From Engraulis encrasicolus (taxonomy: Eukaryota > Chordata > Actinopteri > Clupeiformes > Engraulidae), in assembly GCF_034702125.1 (NCBI RefSeq), contig NC_085857.1, positions 55,744,714 to 55,808,713 of the forward strand: a stretch of 64,000 bases of DNA, written 5' to 3'. The notes under the pieces were generated by a model. The model searched no databases and was not told the origin of the DNA. It saw only the letters and a program-made list of their open reading frames with translations. Both the position numbers and the translations under genes were made by a program. Position 1 is the first letter of the stretch. The number at the start of each line of letters is the position of its first letter. Positions 34,649-45,358 of the stretch are shown in pieces.

Positions 34649-36576
34649 GGGATCCTCAAAGGAAGCAACTAAAGAAAACGTGCAAAACTTTGAAGAATAG
34701 AAGAGGACAACCGTCCCTGGATGATGACTCTGATGACTGTGGAAAGACCTGTATTATTGTGCGAATCATCAAGAGAACTGATATACCTTTTAAGTGTATG
34801 AAGTGTGGGATGGCATTCAAACACAGAATGAATTTAAGGATGCACCAAAAAACTCACATTGTAAAGAAACCTATTGAGTCTGAGGAATGTGAAAAGACCG
34901 TTGGAAGTACACATGGTTCCAAGTCATATGGCGGTGGAAAGGCCTTTGGCAGCAAGGGTAAGCTCGACATCAACCAGAGAACTCAATCCAGCACAATTGG
35001 AGAGACCTTCACCCGAAGTGGCGATAGCAGTCACCATACAGAGGGAAGGCCTTACCAGTGCACTACATGTGGAATGAGTTATGCACACCAAGCCGATCTA
35101 AAGAAGCATCTCAAAACCTATACAGGTGTTAAACCTTACCGGTGTAAAACATGTGGAAAGTCCTTTGCAGAAATGAACATTCTGAACAGCCATCAGAGAA
35201 CCCATAGTAGAGTAAGGCCTTACCAGTGCACTACATGTGGAAATTGCTTTAAAACAAATGTAGCTCTCAAAGTTCATCAGAGAACCCATACAGGTGAAAA
35301 GCCTTACAAATGCACCGTATGTGATAAATCCTTTTCAAGCTCAGGTCACTGTAAGGTTCATCTGAGAATCCATACAGGAGAAAAACCTTACCATTGTACC
35401 ATATGTATTAAAGCATTTTCAGACCCAAGTAACTTAAGGAATCATATGAGAATCCATACTGGAGAGAGACCTTACCTTTGCACTACATGTGGAAAGACCT
35501 TTGGACACTCAGGGAGTCTACACGCACACCAGAAGACCCATACTGGAGAAAAACCACACCAGTGTAGCATATGTGAAAAGAGCTTTACAGAAAAGTACAG
35601 TCTCAAAGTTCACCAGAGATCCCATAGTGGAGAAAAGCCATTCAAGTGTACCACATGTGGAAAAGCCTTTGCACATTCGAGTCACTTAAAGTGTCACCAG
35701 AGACTCCATACTGGAGAAAAACCATTTAAGTGTACCACATGTGGAAAGGGCTTTGCGAACAAAGGAGGAGTCACAGAGCACCAGAAAACTCATACCGGAG
35801 AAAAACCTTTCCAGTGCAATATATGTGAGAAGGACTTTGCAAACAGCTCTAATTTTAGAAAACATCAGAGAACCCATGCAGAAATTAAGTCTCACCATTG
35901 CACCACATGTGGAAAGGCCTTTGCAAACCAAAGTCATCTCAAAAGTCACCAGAGAATCCACACTGTGGGAAATTCATTTCAGTGTGGAAAGATCATTGAA
36001 CAAAAGTCAACTCTCAAAGAACATCAGAGACCACATGCTGGAGAAAAGCCTTACCAGTGTAGCACATGTGGAAAAGACTTTGCAGACCAATCTAATCTTA
36101 AAAAGCATCAGAGATACCATACAGGTGATGAAACCTACCAGTACACCAGATCTAGAAAGGCCTTTGCACAGTTGGATCACTTGAAAGCACACCAGAGAAC
36201 CCGTACTGGAGAAAAGCCGTATCAATGTAGCACATGTGGAAAAGCCTTTGCACACAAAAGTCATCTAAACGTTCATCATAGAATCCATACTGGGCAAACA
36301 CCTTATCAGTGTACCACATGTGAAAAAGTCTTTACACACAAAAGTCATCTCAAAGAGCACCAGAGAATGCATTCCGGAGAAAAGCCTTACCAGTGTAGCA
36401 TGTGTTCGAAGGACTTTGCACAAAAATCCAATCTGAAAAGGCACCAGTTGGACCACTTTAAAGAAAGCCAGAGCAGCCATACTGTACAAAAGTCTTACCC
36501 TTGCACCACGTGTGGAAAGGTGTTTGTAGCCAAAAGTTTTCTCAAACAGCATCAGAGGAGAAAGCACCTACCATAA
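34649..36576 (+). CDS. Gene 1, terminal exon: C2H2 zinc-finger array
   Basis: The exon encodes a probable nuclear DNA-binding protein with tandem C2H2 fingers. It follows a TTTTGTCGTTGCAG acceptor and starts in phase with exon 2 (Gly across the junction). After about 55 residues with an acidic DDDSDD patch, finger 1 ([13 protein letters not shown]) is followed by a decayed stretch. About 16 fingers in the C-x2-C-x12-H-x3-H pattern then follow, most joined by TGEKPY/F linkers. One finger ends in Tyr instead of His (HLKTY). Two others are broken: one has lost its CxxC pair (QCGKIIEQ), and one reads [14 protein letters not shown]. The last finger has an extra residue (HQRRKH). The stop is TAA at 36574. 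Joined to 16040-16106 it gives 664 residues. I cannot name an orthologue. Confidence 0.92.
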
Positions 36577-37245
36577 CCATTTCATGTGGATCTGTGAAGC
36601 AATGCATTTAAATGGCAAATTGTGAATGCATGCTGCATAGGCTGCACAGCAATGAGGCATCACGATCGAGCTTAATGTGCGAGTTTAAACTTGATGCATG
36701 GTCGGAAGTTTTGCCATTAGTTTGCTGATTTTACAAATCTAACCTGTGTAGATTTGGGTGATGGGGAAACAAACATTAAGGAACACTCTTTTGCAATGAC
36801 AGTGTAATTATACTGTGTGTATATACTACATTTTGTTGATATCCCTGTGAACAAAATGTACAATAGTTTTGATATGCTTATGCAAGGCACTGCACGGTTG
36901 GAAGTTTTGGAATTAGTTTGCTGATATTACAAATCTAAACTGAGATATAGGTCATGTGACGAAAGAACACCGCTTTGCAATGATGAATGTATATTTTTAA
37001 AGAAATTGTTTTATAGTATCCCTGTAAACTAAATGTGATGTTTTAATTTAAGATCAAAATATTCAAGTTCTCAAGGGGTATGAATACTAATGACAGACAT
37101 TGATGTCTGTTGAAAAGTGGTGGATGATCTTGTATTGTTAAAATAAAATATATCCCTGTAAACTATGTGTAAAGTCTGAATATATCTAAGTTCAAAAGGA
37201 TCCATTTTTTCAAGGGGCATGAATATTTATGCAAGACACTGTGTA
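36577..37245 (+). other. Gene 1 3'-untranslated region (probable)
   Basis: AT-rich sequence after the stop has two diverged copies of a ~170-bp block (GGAAGTTTTG..ATTAGTTTGCTGAT at about 36708 and 36899) and an AATAAA at 37142-37147. The exact end is not determined. Confidence 0.5.
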
Positions 37246-37661
37246 TATACACTCACCGGCCACTTCATTAGGAACACCTCTCTAGTGCTGGGTTGCACCC
37301 CCTATTGCCTTCAGAACTGCCTAAACTGCCTGCAACAATACTTTGGATAGGCTGTGGCATTCCAACAAAGATACATTTGTACTAATTGGCCCAAATTGTG
37401 CTAAGAAAATATCTTATCCCCAGTCTAAAACATTGATGTAAGGCAGGGTTGACCCATGTTTTCATGTTGTTGATGCCAAATTCTGACCATTCCACCTGAG
37501 TGTTGCAGTTGATATCAAGACTCATCAGGCCAGGCAACATTTTTCCGATCTTCTAGTGTCGTTTATGGTGAGCCTGCCCAAATTGTTGCCTCATTTTCCT
37601 GTTCTTAGCTGACAGGAGTGGCACCAAATGTGGTTTTCTGCTGCTATAGTCCATTTAGTAG

Positions 37662-39095
37662 CGTAGAGAAACTTTATTGATCCCCAGGGGGAAATTCAGG
37701 TGTTACGTAGCTACATAAATACATACAGACACACACACAGACACACATGCCAAGAGGTTTCCCGATCTGGGCCAGCTCTGGCATCTCAGGCAGTCCAATC
37801 CCCAATAATGATGTCCTTCTTAGTGTCCTTCTGTATACTGTTAAACAGTTGAATGGCCCATGGGACTAAGGACCTCCTTAGCCTGTCTGTCCTGCAGGTG
37901 AGAGCACGGAGTCTGTGGCTGAACAGACTCCGCTGGTTACTGAAGGTGGTGTGAAGGGGGTGCAGCTGATTATCCATTATACAGCTCCAGGCCTTTTTAT
38001 TAGAATAGCATGAAAAAGTTGATTTATTTCCATAATTCCATCAATAATGTTAAACTGTCATGGATTGTAGATTCATGGCCCAGTTTTTTAACTATTCCAA
38101 TCATTATTTTTTTGTCTTTCTATATACGTTGGCCTTCCAGTTAAAAGAAACCCATGAATTGGGGAATTCGCAGCATTAGAATATTGTTATAAAAGCACAT
38201 TTTTCTTCATCAAAATTCGGGTCACATTAAATCAGTTGAAATTTGGTACTTTCTACATAACATGCAATGGTCAATACTTGGTTAGGACTTTCTCTGTCTT
38301 CATAATGGCCATGATGCGTTTAACATTGAAGTCAATGGCAAAAACAGTGCATGGGAGTTATGGAAGCCCAGATATCCTTGATGCTTTGCTGTCAGTTGTT
38401 CTTGTTTGTTGACCTGGTGCCCCACACTTCACTCTTCAATATACCCTGTAGATTTCCATGCCACGTTTTGGTGTTAACTCACCAGTCCATAACTCCCATG
38501 CACTGTTTTTGCCATTGACTTCAATGTTAAACGCATCATGGCCATTATGAAGACAGAGAATGACCTAACCAAGTATTGACCATTGCATGTTATGTAGAAA
38601 GTACCAAATTTCAACTGATTTAATGTGACCCGAATTTTGATGAAGAAAAATTTGATTTTATAACAATATTCTAATGCTGCGAATTCCCCAATTCATGGGT
38701 TTTTTTTAGCTGGAAGGTCAACGGATATAAAAAGAAAAATAAATAATGGTTGGAATAGTTAAAAAACTGGGCCATGAATCTACAATCCATGACAGTTTAA
38801 CATTATTGATGGAATTATGGAAATAAATCAACTTTTTCATGCTATTCTAATAAAAAGGCCTGGAGCTGTACAGTCTCGTCTGTTCAGGGCTCTGTTCTCA
38901 GCTGTTGAGGTAAGAGTCTCCAGCTCCATGCCCACCACTGACCCTGCCTTCCTCACCAGTCTGTCAAGGCGTCCCACATCTCTCTTCCTAATGCTTCCAC
39001 CCCAGCAAGTCACAGCATAGAAGAGCACACTGGCAATGACAGACTGGTAGAACATAAGCAAAAGTTGACTGCAGACAGTAGGTGCGATTGATTTA
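37662..39095 (-). pseudogene. CR1/Rex1-like LINE 3' fragment, minus strand, split
   Basis: The 3' end (ACTTTATTGATCCCC, 37668) and the C-terminal part of a reverse transcriptase are visible on the minus strand. LLMFYQSVIASVLFYAVTCW and KAGSVVG motifs lie in 38870-39090, and HPLHTTFSNQRSLFSHRL then continues in 37790-37975. The two parts are separated by the element at 37982-38868. Removing that element restores a continuous frame. The 5' part of the LINE is missing. Confidence 0.75.
37982..38868. mobile_element. Palindromic Tc1/mariner-type foldback (TA TSD)
   Basis: CAGCTCCAGGCCTTTTTATT at 37982 is inverted at 38868, flanked by TA (37980-37981 and 38869-38870). Arms of about 400 bp are close inverted copies with a small loop near 38390-38460. 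It is non-coding and inserted in a LINE coding region. Confidence 0.9.
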
Positions 39096-39223
39096 GAATT
39101 TTGTCGATCAATGGACAGAAGACGCGTGAGCGTCACGATGTGGGTGTTATTAAAACAGCGCATTTAAAGTCGGCCGCAAATATGAACGAGACGATGAGCT
39201 CGCACCAGTTTGCTCTACTAACA

Positions 39224-39579
39224 CAGTGGTTACCAACCTTTTCCTTAAGGGACCCATGTTTCTACTATTGTAAGCTTTGGTGACCCAACCACGCGAGTGC
39301 CCGCACGAGAGGGAGTCACAAGATGCCCTCTGTTTCCTGTGAAAACTAATTTTAGTTATTTATTCCTCAATTCGACTTCGGTCAAATATAGAATAAATGT
39401 TTAATGTAGCACTTATACAATTTGTTGCTTCTATGCATTTATTAGTTAAATGCTTTGTCACTCATGGGCAATATATATATTTAAAATGAAACCCCTTAAA
39501 ATCAAGAGGGCTCCGCGACCCCCTGTGGATCTTTGGCGACCCATTAGTTGGGTCCCGACCCATAGGTTGGGAACCACTG
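39224..39579. mobile_element. hAT MITE (CAGTGGTTACCAACC), 8-bp TSD
   Basis: CAGTGGTTACCAACCTTTTC at 39224 is inverted at 39579 (GGTTGGGAACCACTG). TACTAACA is repeated exactly at 39216-39223 and 39580-39587. It is 356 bp and non-coding. Confidence 0.95.
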
Positions 39580-41154
39580 TACTAACACACCACGTGTGAG
39601 GAGTTGGGGGACAGGCAGCGAGGAGGAGCTGAATTGGGGACCTGCGCAAACTTGTGTGGTGTGAGACAAGACTCGTATACACACGTGAGTGAGTTGTTGA
39701 CCAACCAGTTCATGGGTGTATGACCTCGGAGGCGGTCTGCAGACGAGCGTTGAATGGGATAAGCAATTGCAGAGGTTGTTTTGGCACCATCCTACAAAGT
39801 CGTCCAGTACTCCTCTTCCTGGCCGTCTCTTATACACTCCACAATTGCAGTGTCGTCTGACAACTTCTGCATGTGGCATGTCCCAGAATTGTAGCTGAAG
39901 TCAGTCTCAAGATTTGATGTCCTGTGTAATCAGAGATTCTCTTATGCATACCTCGGTTGTAATGAGTGGTTATTGGACTTAATGTTGCCTTTGTATCAGC
40001 TCAAATCAGTCTGATCATTTTCCTCTGACCTCTACCATCAACAAGGCATTTTTGCCCACAGAATCGCTGCTCGCTGCATTTTTTTTCTTTTTCGTACCAT
40101 TCTTAATAAACCCTAGAGATGGTTGTGTGTGAATATCCCAGTAGTATTTTCTGAAATACTCAAATCAAGCCCTTTCAGCTGGACAGCCATGCCATGTCCA
40201 AAGTCATTTAAATAACATTTCTTCCCCATTATGATGTTTGGTTTGAACCAAAGAAACTCAACAGAAGAACAATCTCTCGGGGGGAAATGCATTGGCCACG
40301 GGGGTAGTAACGGGGGCGTTGCCTGAGGACACGAGTGGATGGAAAATTAACTCCCTTGCGCATGGTCATTGGTCAGTGGGTGCGATGGATACAATTTCCG
40401 TACTCCTTTGCACATGGTCAGTGGGGGAAACCAGAGCCATTTAATAACAGAGTTACGTCACTCCCATAGACCTCTATGGACCAGTCTTTCCACAGCAATG
40501 GCGGCTCTCATGGAGCCTCACGGAGCGTTAACATAGAAATCCCCATTGACTTTAGTTCTATTAGAAGTTACTTAGTTCTAGGAGGTGGCCGTAGAACACA
40601 GAAAATGTGGTAAAGGTAATGTAATTTGTTTGTACTTAATCTTTGTTTGGTATGTGATGGTTCTGTGTTAGTTTCCAACGAACAGAAGTTTACTGTTAAG
40701 AAACATTTTAATCTACACGAATCACATCACCAACCGACTTCCTGGTCCCCGGTTTGCGCAACTCTGTTATTAGATGGCTCTGGGGGCAACACCATGATGG
40801 ATAATTTGTGGCCAATTGACGGCAGCTGTTGGTCAGCAGTAATTGCTGGGGGTAATTAAGGACAGCTGACAGACATTCACGCTGTCCTATGACCTGTTCC
40901 ACACTGAATAACATTTCCGTACTCCCCTAGCCATCATTTCGTACTACGCTGTTATGACATGAGTAAGCCCTCTTGTCTCAAGCCTCTTTGGTTTGAACTG
41001 CATCAGATCATCACAACCATGTCTACATGCACAAATGCATAGAGTTGCCACCATGTGATTGGCTGATCAGAAATTTGCCTCAAAGAGCAGTTGTAACAGG
41101 TGTTCCTGTAGTGGCCGGTGAGTGTATATTGCCTCTACTTACACAGAATAACTT

Positions 41155-41395
41155 AAAAGGTGCACTGTGTAGGATGGTGGCCAGAGTATAGGTACTGCAG
41201 CTATGTTGCTCATTGAAGCTGTGCTGCCTATATTGCCAGATTCGATATTTTCATGAATATTAACTAAATAATAAACTAGTAGATGTATGACCAAAGACCA
41301 AGGCCATGGGTCAAATTGGGTTTGAGAGTTGATCGAAGGGCCAGATGTAGCAGGCAGTGCCCATAACAACAATAAGAAGTTGATAGACTATGGAA
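41155..41395. repeat. GTGCACTGTGTAGG repeat, partial copy
   Basis: It matches the better-preserved copy at 42003-42385 over phrases such as CTGCAGCTATGTTGCTCATTGAA and TTTTCATGAA (cited in part). The right end is missing. Confidence 0.6.
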
Positions 41396-41485
41396 AGGCA
41401 TTCCTGCACATTTGAATGAAAAGTAGGCCTATATAGATTTAGCTTATGCACTTAATCTGAAGCTCACAAGACTCCTGGTTTTAGG

Positions 41486-41672
41486 CAGGGCCGCCGCTAG
41501 GCATAAGCAGAGCAAGCAGAGTGCTTAGGGCCTCAACAACTTTGTCCCCAAAATTGGGGCCTCCTAAACTGAGATTGACAAAAAAAACATATTATTATTA
41601 TTATTATTCAAATATGAGGGGGGCCTCCTGACCACTTATGCTTTGGGCTTCCAAAACCTTAGCACGTCCCTG
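41486..41672. mobile_element. hAT MITE (CAGGGCCGCCGCTAGG), 8-bp TSD
   Basis: The left end CAGGGCCGCCGCTAGG and right end CCTTAGCACGTCCCTG are imperfect inverted repeats. GTTTTAGG flanks both sides (41478-41485 and 41673-41680). It contains a short TTA run. Confidence 0.85.
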
Positions 41673-42002
41673 GTTTTAGGCAGCCATTTTAAGAACGAGG
41701 AGGGACCATAATGTATCCTATTTGTAGTCTTTTTTGTTAGGCTCTGCGGGCCATATGACATGGCTCAGCGGGCTGCATGTAACCTCCAAGCCTGAGTTTG
41801 TCCATCTCTAGTCTATCTAATATTCCCTTGAGCACCAACTATTTGTTTCTGTTATTTATTTTCATATTGGAAGCTGTGAATAACACAGATCTCTTTGCTT
41901 TGCCACTTCATCTATTGAGTTAACTTTTATCATGCTATAACAATGGTAAACTGGGGGAGTCACCCATCCTCTGCGCTCCAGGACCTCCCGCTTGACAAAC
42001 TA

Positions 42003-42385
42003 AAGGGACACTGTGCAGGAAATGGTCACAAAAGGTAGGCTACTGCAACTATGCTGCTCATTGAAACTGGGTTGCGTATTGCCAAATTTGATCTTTTCAT
42101 GAAAGTTTACTGAGTAATAAAGCAGGCCTAATATTTTCTAGCATGGCCCAAGTACAGCCAGTTTTACAGCTAAAAATGGCTATTTCTGGAAATTCAAAGT
42201 GGCAGACCACGGAAAAGATCCCCTTTTTCATGTATGAAAAGTGCAATTTTTCCAGTCATAATGAACACTTTGAATTTGATGGTGGTGGTAAATGAAAAAG
42301 GTAGCCTACATTAGTGAGTAGGCCTATAGCAGCATTTATTCTGGAAATAAACAACAAAAAATCCCGCACAGTGCACAATGTGCAG
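42003..42385. repeat. GGGACACTGTGCAGG dispersed element
   Basis: AGGGACACTGTGCAGGAAATG at the left and CCCGCACAGTGCAC at the right are imperfect inverted repeats. A related partial copy lies at 41155-41395. Non-coding. Confidence 0.6.
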
Positions 42386-42485
42386 TGCATTGTTGGGACT
42401 TGTTGTGCCTTGGAGTTCAAAACATATCCTCTATAAATGCTCTATTAAGAAAGCGCAAAGACAATAAAACCGACTTGAATTGACT

Positions 42486-42644
42486 ATAAACTACAAAACC
42501 CAGACTGCAACGTTTCGTCACTCCTTGTCGCCTTTTCTCCATTGGCCATCTTCGTCCGTGCAGAGAGAGCGGCTGTAAACAAACCAGTAGACAACATTGG
42601 AAGTCGAACGCAGGAGTTGATTATCTTCGCTTTGGACTTTCATG
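42486..42644 (+). other. Gene 2, probable 5'-untranslated first exon
   Basis: This is homologous to gene 1 exon 1 (12998-13160) along its whole length and ends at CATG|GTAAGC. The final ATG could start only a two-codon frame if spliced to 57141 (ATG AAT TGA). It probably lies in the transcribed leader of gene 2, though a long 14.5-kb intron must then be spanned. Confidence 0.6.
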
Positions 42645-43129
42645 GTAAGCAATTGTTATGTTTGCAATAATAAAAGATTATGTGTTGTGCAACTGATGGT
42701 CTTATATCGGTTCGCACTCTCTTAAACCTACACCTTTCTCAGGAAATGATGGCCAGACAAGTAGCCTAGCAGCCAAGTTTGCTTTACACATGCACGACGA
42801 GGCAAGAATCAAGCCAATTTGTCATTGATCCACGCCGGTTGGGAAGGTCGTAGGCTTCGACCTACTGGTAAAAAATATGGAACCCATAGCGTAGGCCTAG
42901 GGAATATCTGCATAATGCTATAAGCAAGCACTGAAGGGGTCAAATGCATTGCTGTCCCTTGTTGTCGGTTTTAGTTCTATTCTCTTGAGCTTTGATACGT
43001 CTGGTTGATGAAAACGTTATCAAAACATTCATGCATTTTCATTCATTCATGGGTCACTGTCGACAGTAGCTTGCGTCAGGGTGGTGCAAGTTGCACCCAC
43101 AACAAATGCCACTAGTATGGCGTTGATTT

Positions 43130-43400
43130 TAGGACATCCTCAGATATCAGACTCAGATATCAGACTCACATAAAACTCTGTCAGTCTCAGGGAGAAAATT
43201 GTCATCCTCAGACAAAACTTTGTCGTCCTCAGAAAAAAAAATGTCATCCTCAGACAAAACTTTGTCATCCTCAGAAAAAACATTGTCGTCCTCAGAAAAA
43301 ACTTTGTCATCCTCTGAAAAAATGTTGTCGTCTTCAGAAAAAATTACATCAGTTCTCAGCATCAGCCTCAGAAAAAATGTTGTCGTCCTCAGCTTTCGGT
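43130..43400. repeat. Satellite-like array, TCCTCAGACAAAACTTTGTC units (left)
   Basis: It starts AGGACATCCTCAGA, then about ten units alternate GACAAAACTTTGTC and GAAAAAACTTTGTC joined by ATCCTCA or GTCCTCA. The same array appears inverted at 48334-48680, ending TCTGAGGATGTCCT. Confidence 0.85.
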
Positions 43401-44402
43401 AGGGACACATAGGAGGCGAAGCAAGGGACTCACTAGAACGACGCCCTTTCGTGACTTACCGCTTACGTCATACGACCCTAAACCTAATCCTAACCCTAAC
43501 CTTAACCCTAAACCTAACCCTAAACCTAACCCTAACCTTAACCCTAACCCTAACCTTAACCCTAAACCTAAACCTAACCTTAAATCGCTTGTTTGAAATG
43601 TTTGATTACCATGTGAAGTCACGAGAGGGCGTCAAACTAGTGAGTCTCACTAACTGGGACTCACTAGTTCGACGCCCTTTCGTGACTTACCGCTTACGTC
43701 ATACGACCCTAAACCTAATCCTAACCCTAACCTTAACCCTAAACCTAACCCTAAACCTAACCCTAACCTTAACCCTAACCCTAACCTTAACCCTAAACCT
43801 AAACCTAACCTTAAATCGCTTGTTTGAAATGTTTGATTACCATGTGAAGTCACGAGAGGGCGTCAAACTAGTGAGTCTCGCGAAGGGGACTCACTAGAAC
43901 GACGCCCTTTCGTGACTTACCGCTTACGTCATACGACCCTAAACCTAATCCTAACCCTAACCTTAACCCTAAACCTAACCCTAAACCTAACCCTAACCTT
44001 AACCCTAACCCTAACCTTAACCCTAAACCTAAACCTAACCTTAAATCGCTTGTTTGAAATGTTTGATTACCATGTGAAGTCACGAGAGGGCGTCAAACTA
44101 GTGAGTCTCGCGAAGGGGACTCACTAGAACGACGCCCTTTCGTCAAGGCGAAGCGAAGAGAGGCGAAATTCAACCGTCATCAGGTCGTCGCGGCGAATCA
44201 AATGGAATGGAACAGTATATTGTTGATTTGATTGGGCCGTGGCAGGCGAATTCGCTCCTCATTTGCATAACATTAAACTTTCTTTAATAATTTCGCTTCG
44301 CTTCGCTCCTGTTCGCTTGCTGTCGCTTGCGATCGCTTGCCTTCGCCTGTCTCATAGGAATGAATGGCAAAGTTCGCAAATTCGCGTGTATGTGTCCCTA
44401 CC
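43397..44402. mobile_element. CGGTAGGGACACATA-ended element
   Basis: CGGTAGGGACACATA at 43397 and TATGTGTCCCTACCG ending at 44402 are inverted repeats. Internal GGCGAAGCGAAG and TTCGCTTCGC words are also inverted. It interrupts the satellite array (array sequence resumes at 44405) and carries the telomere-like tandem units. Confidence 0.7.
43425..44145. repeat. Three tandem ~230-bp units with telomere-like CCCTAA/CCTAAA cores
   Basis: Units begin at about 43425, 43656 and 43886, with a partial fourth start at 44116. Each starts GGGACTCACTAG..CGACGCCCTTTCGTGA and ends TCACGAGAGGGCGTC..ACTAGTGAGTCTC, which are inverted repeats. The core is ~110 bp of CCCTAA-like hexamers with variants. The units are nearly identical, so the amplification is recent. 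Poly-TLTLNL frames are artefacts. Confidence 0.9.
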
Positions 44403-44404
44403 GT

Positions 44405-44485
44405 AAGTCGTCCTCAGACAAAACTTTGTCATCCTCAGAAAAAATGGTCATCCTCAGACACAACTTTGTCATCCTCACAAAAAAA
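44405..44485. repeat. Satellite-like array continuation
   Basis: Four further TCCTCAGACAAAACTTTGTC-type units follow the inserted element. Confidence 0.8.
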
Positions 44486-45354
44486 AAATCCCATTAAACA
44501 AACTGTAACACTTTATTTTAGCGTTACATTTATTAGCACGTATTCATACAATATTAATGCCTGTGTAAGTAACTTGTAAGTCATGTACTAAGCAAAATCA
44601 GACAGTTGTTAGACATTTATTCGCAAATGTCTTGTTCATGTACAATAAGGGATATATTACCAATATAACCTTAGTAAGGACCTAGTAGACCTAGATTTAT
44701 CAATAAGTAGTAAGTGCCAGAACACAAAATATATAAGCTCCAGACACACTGTGTGAACAAACCCTGAACAGAGTGAAAACAGATGTGGAATAACTATATA
44801 TATATATATATATAAACGATTTGAAAAACGATTTCCTTTGCATTTTCCTCCTGGAGTAAATACATCCTATGGAGAAAACCAAGAGTGCTTGAAAGACAGA
44901 GGGATCAAGTCAAGTTGTTGTAGTTAACTTGGGTTTGGGAGCAATAAAAAACCTTCAGAGGAGGGACAATTGGGATGAGTTTACTTACACTCCCAGTTGT
45001 ATGATAATTAGTTAGGCGACAGGCCTTCATTGACACAACAGAGGAGACATCGGGCTGCATATAGAAATGAATGTGTAATGAATGTGAATATAGACATAAA
45101 TGTGCAATATGTTGTTCAGCCCTTTTACTGGGAGGAATTTGGAAAAACTGGCCCTGTGACCAGCACCCCTGAATGTGTAGAATGTGTGCGCCTATGTGTG
45201 TGTGGGAAAAGGCATAGCCTACTCTCATAGACCCTTTTCGTCTGTGCGTTAACAATTGCACAGTGCTCCTAAATTGTTATCTGTGCTCCTATTTTGTTAT
45301 TTTGTTTTTTTCATTGCATAGACCCCTGCATGAGGGCCAAATGAAGTGTGTTGC
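44486..45354. other. Unassigned intronic DNA
   Basis: It includes GTAACACTTTATTTTAGCG (44506), a phrase common at the ends of fish repeats, and a TA run at 44797-44813. No exon is supported. Confidence 0.4.
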
Positions 45355-45358
45355 AAAC

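Larger units (their letters stand above)
37250..41124. mobile_element. CACTCACCGGCCACT-ended DNA element with nested insertions
   Basis: CACTCACCGGCCACTTCATT at 37250 and AGTGGCCGGTGAGTG ending at 41124 are inverted repeats, with TATA on both sides. The non-coding body, seen in 37250-37660, 39900-40250 and 40930-41124, is a familiar fish repeat type. A CACT terminus with a 4-bp duplication would suit a CMC/Chapaev-like element, but that is inference. Inside are a LINE fragment, a TA-flanked foldback and a hAT MITE. Confidence 0.75.

Noticed and set aside
34874..36567. Frames overlapping the zinc-finger exon (for example 35741-36184 plus, 35686-35961 minus)
   Set aside because: Repeated finger and linker codons keep alternative frames open. 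Only the frame with C2H2 spacing is coding.
43389..44127. TLTLNL and LGLGLG repeat frames, about 70-148 residues
   Set aside because: They translate the telomere-like hexamer cores. Repetition, not coding constraint, keeps them open.
43425..44145. A true chromosome end or telomere
   Set aside because: The hexamer tracts are short, variant-rich, enclosed in inverted-repeat units and flanked on both sides by ordinary sequence.
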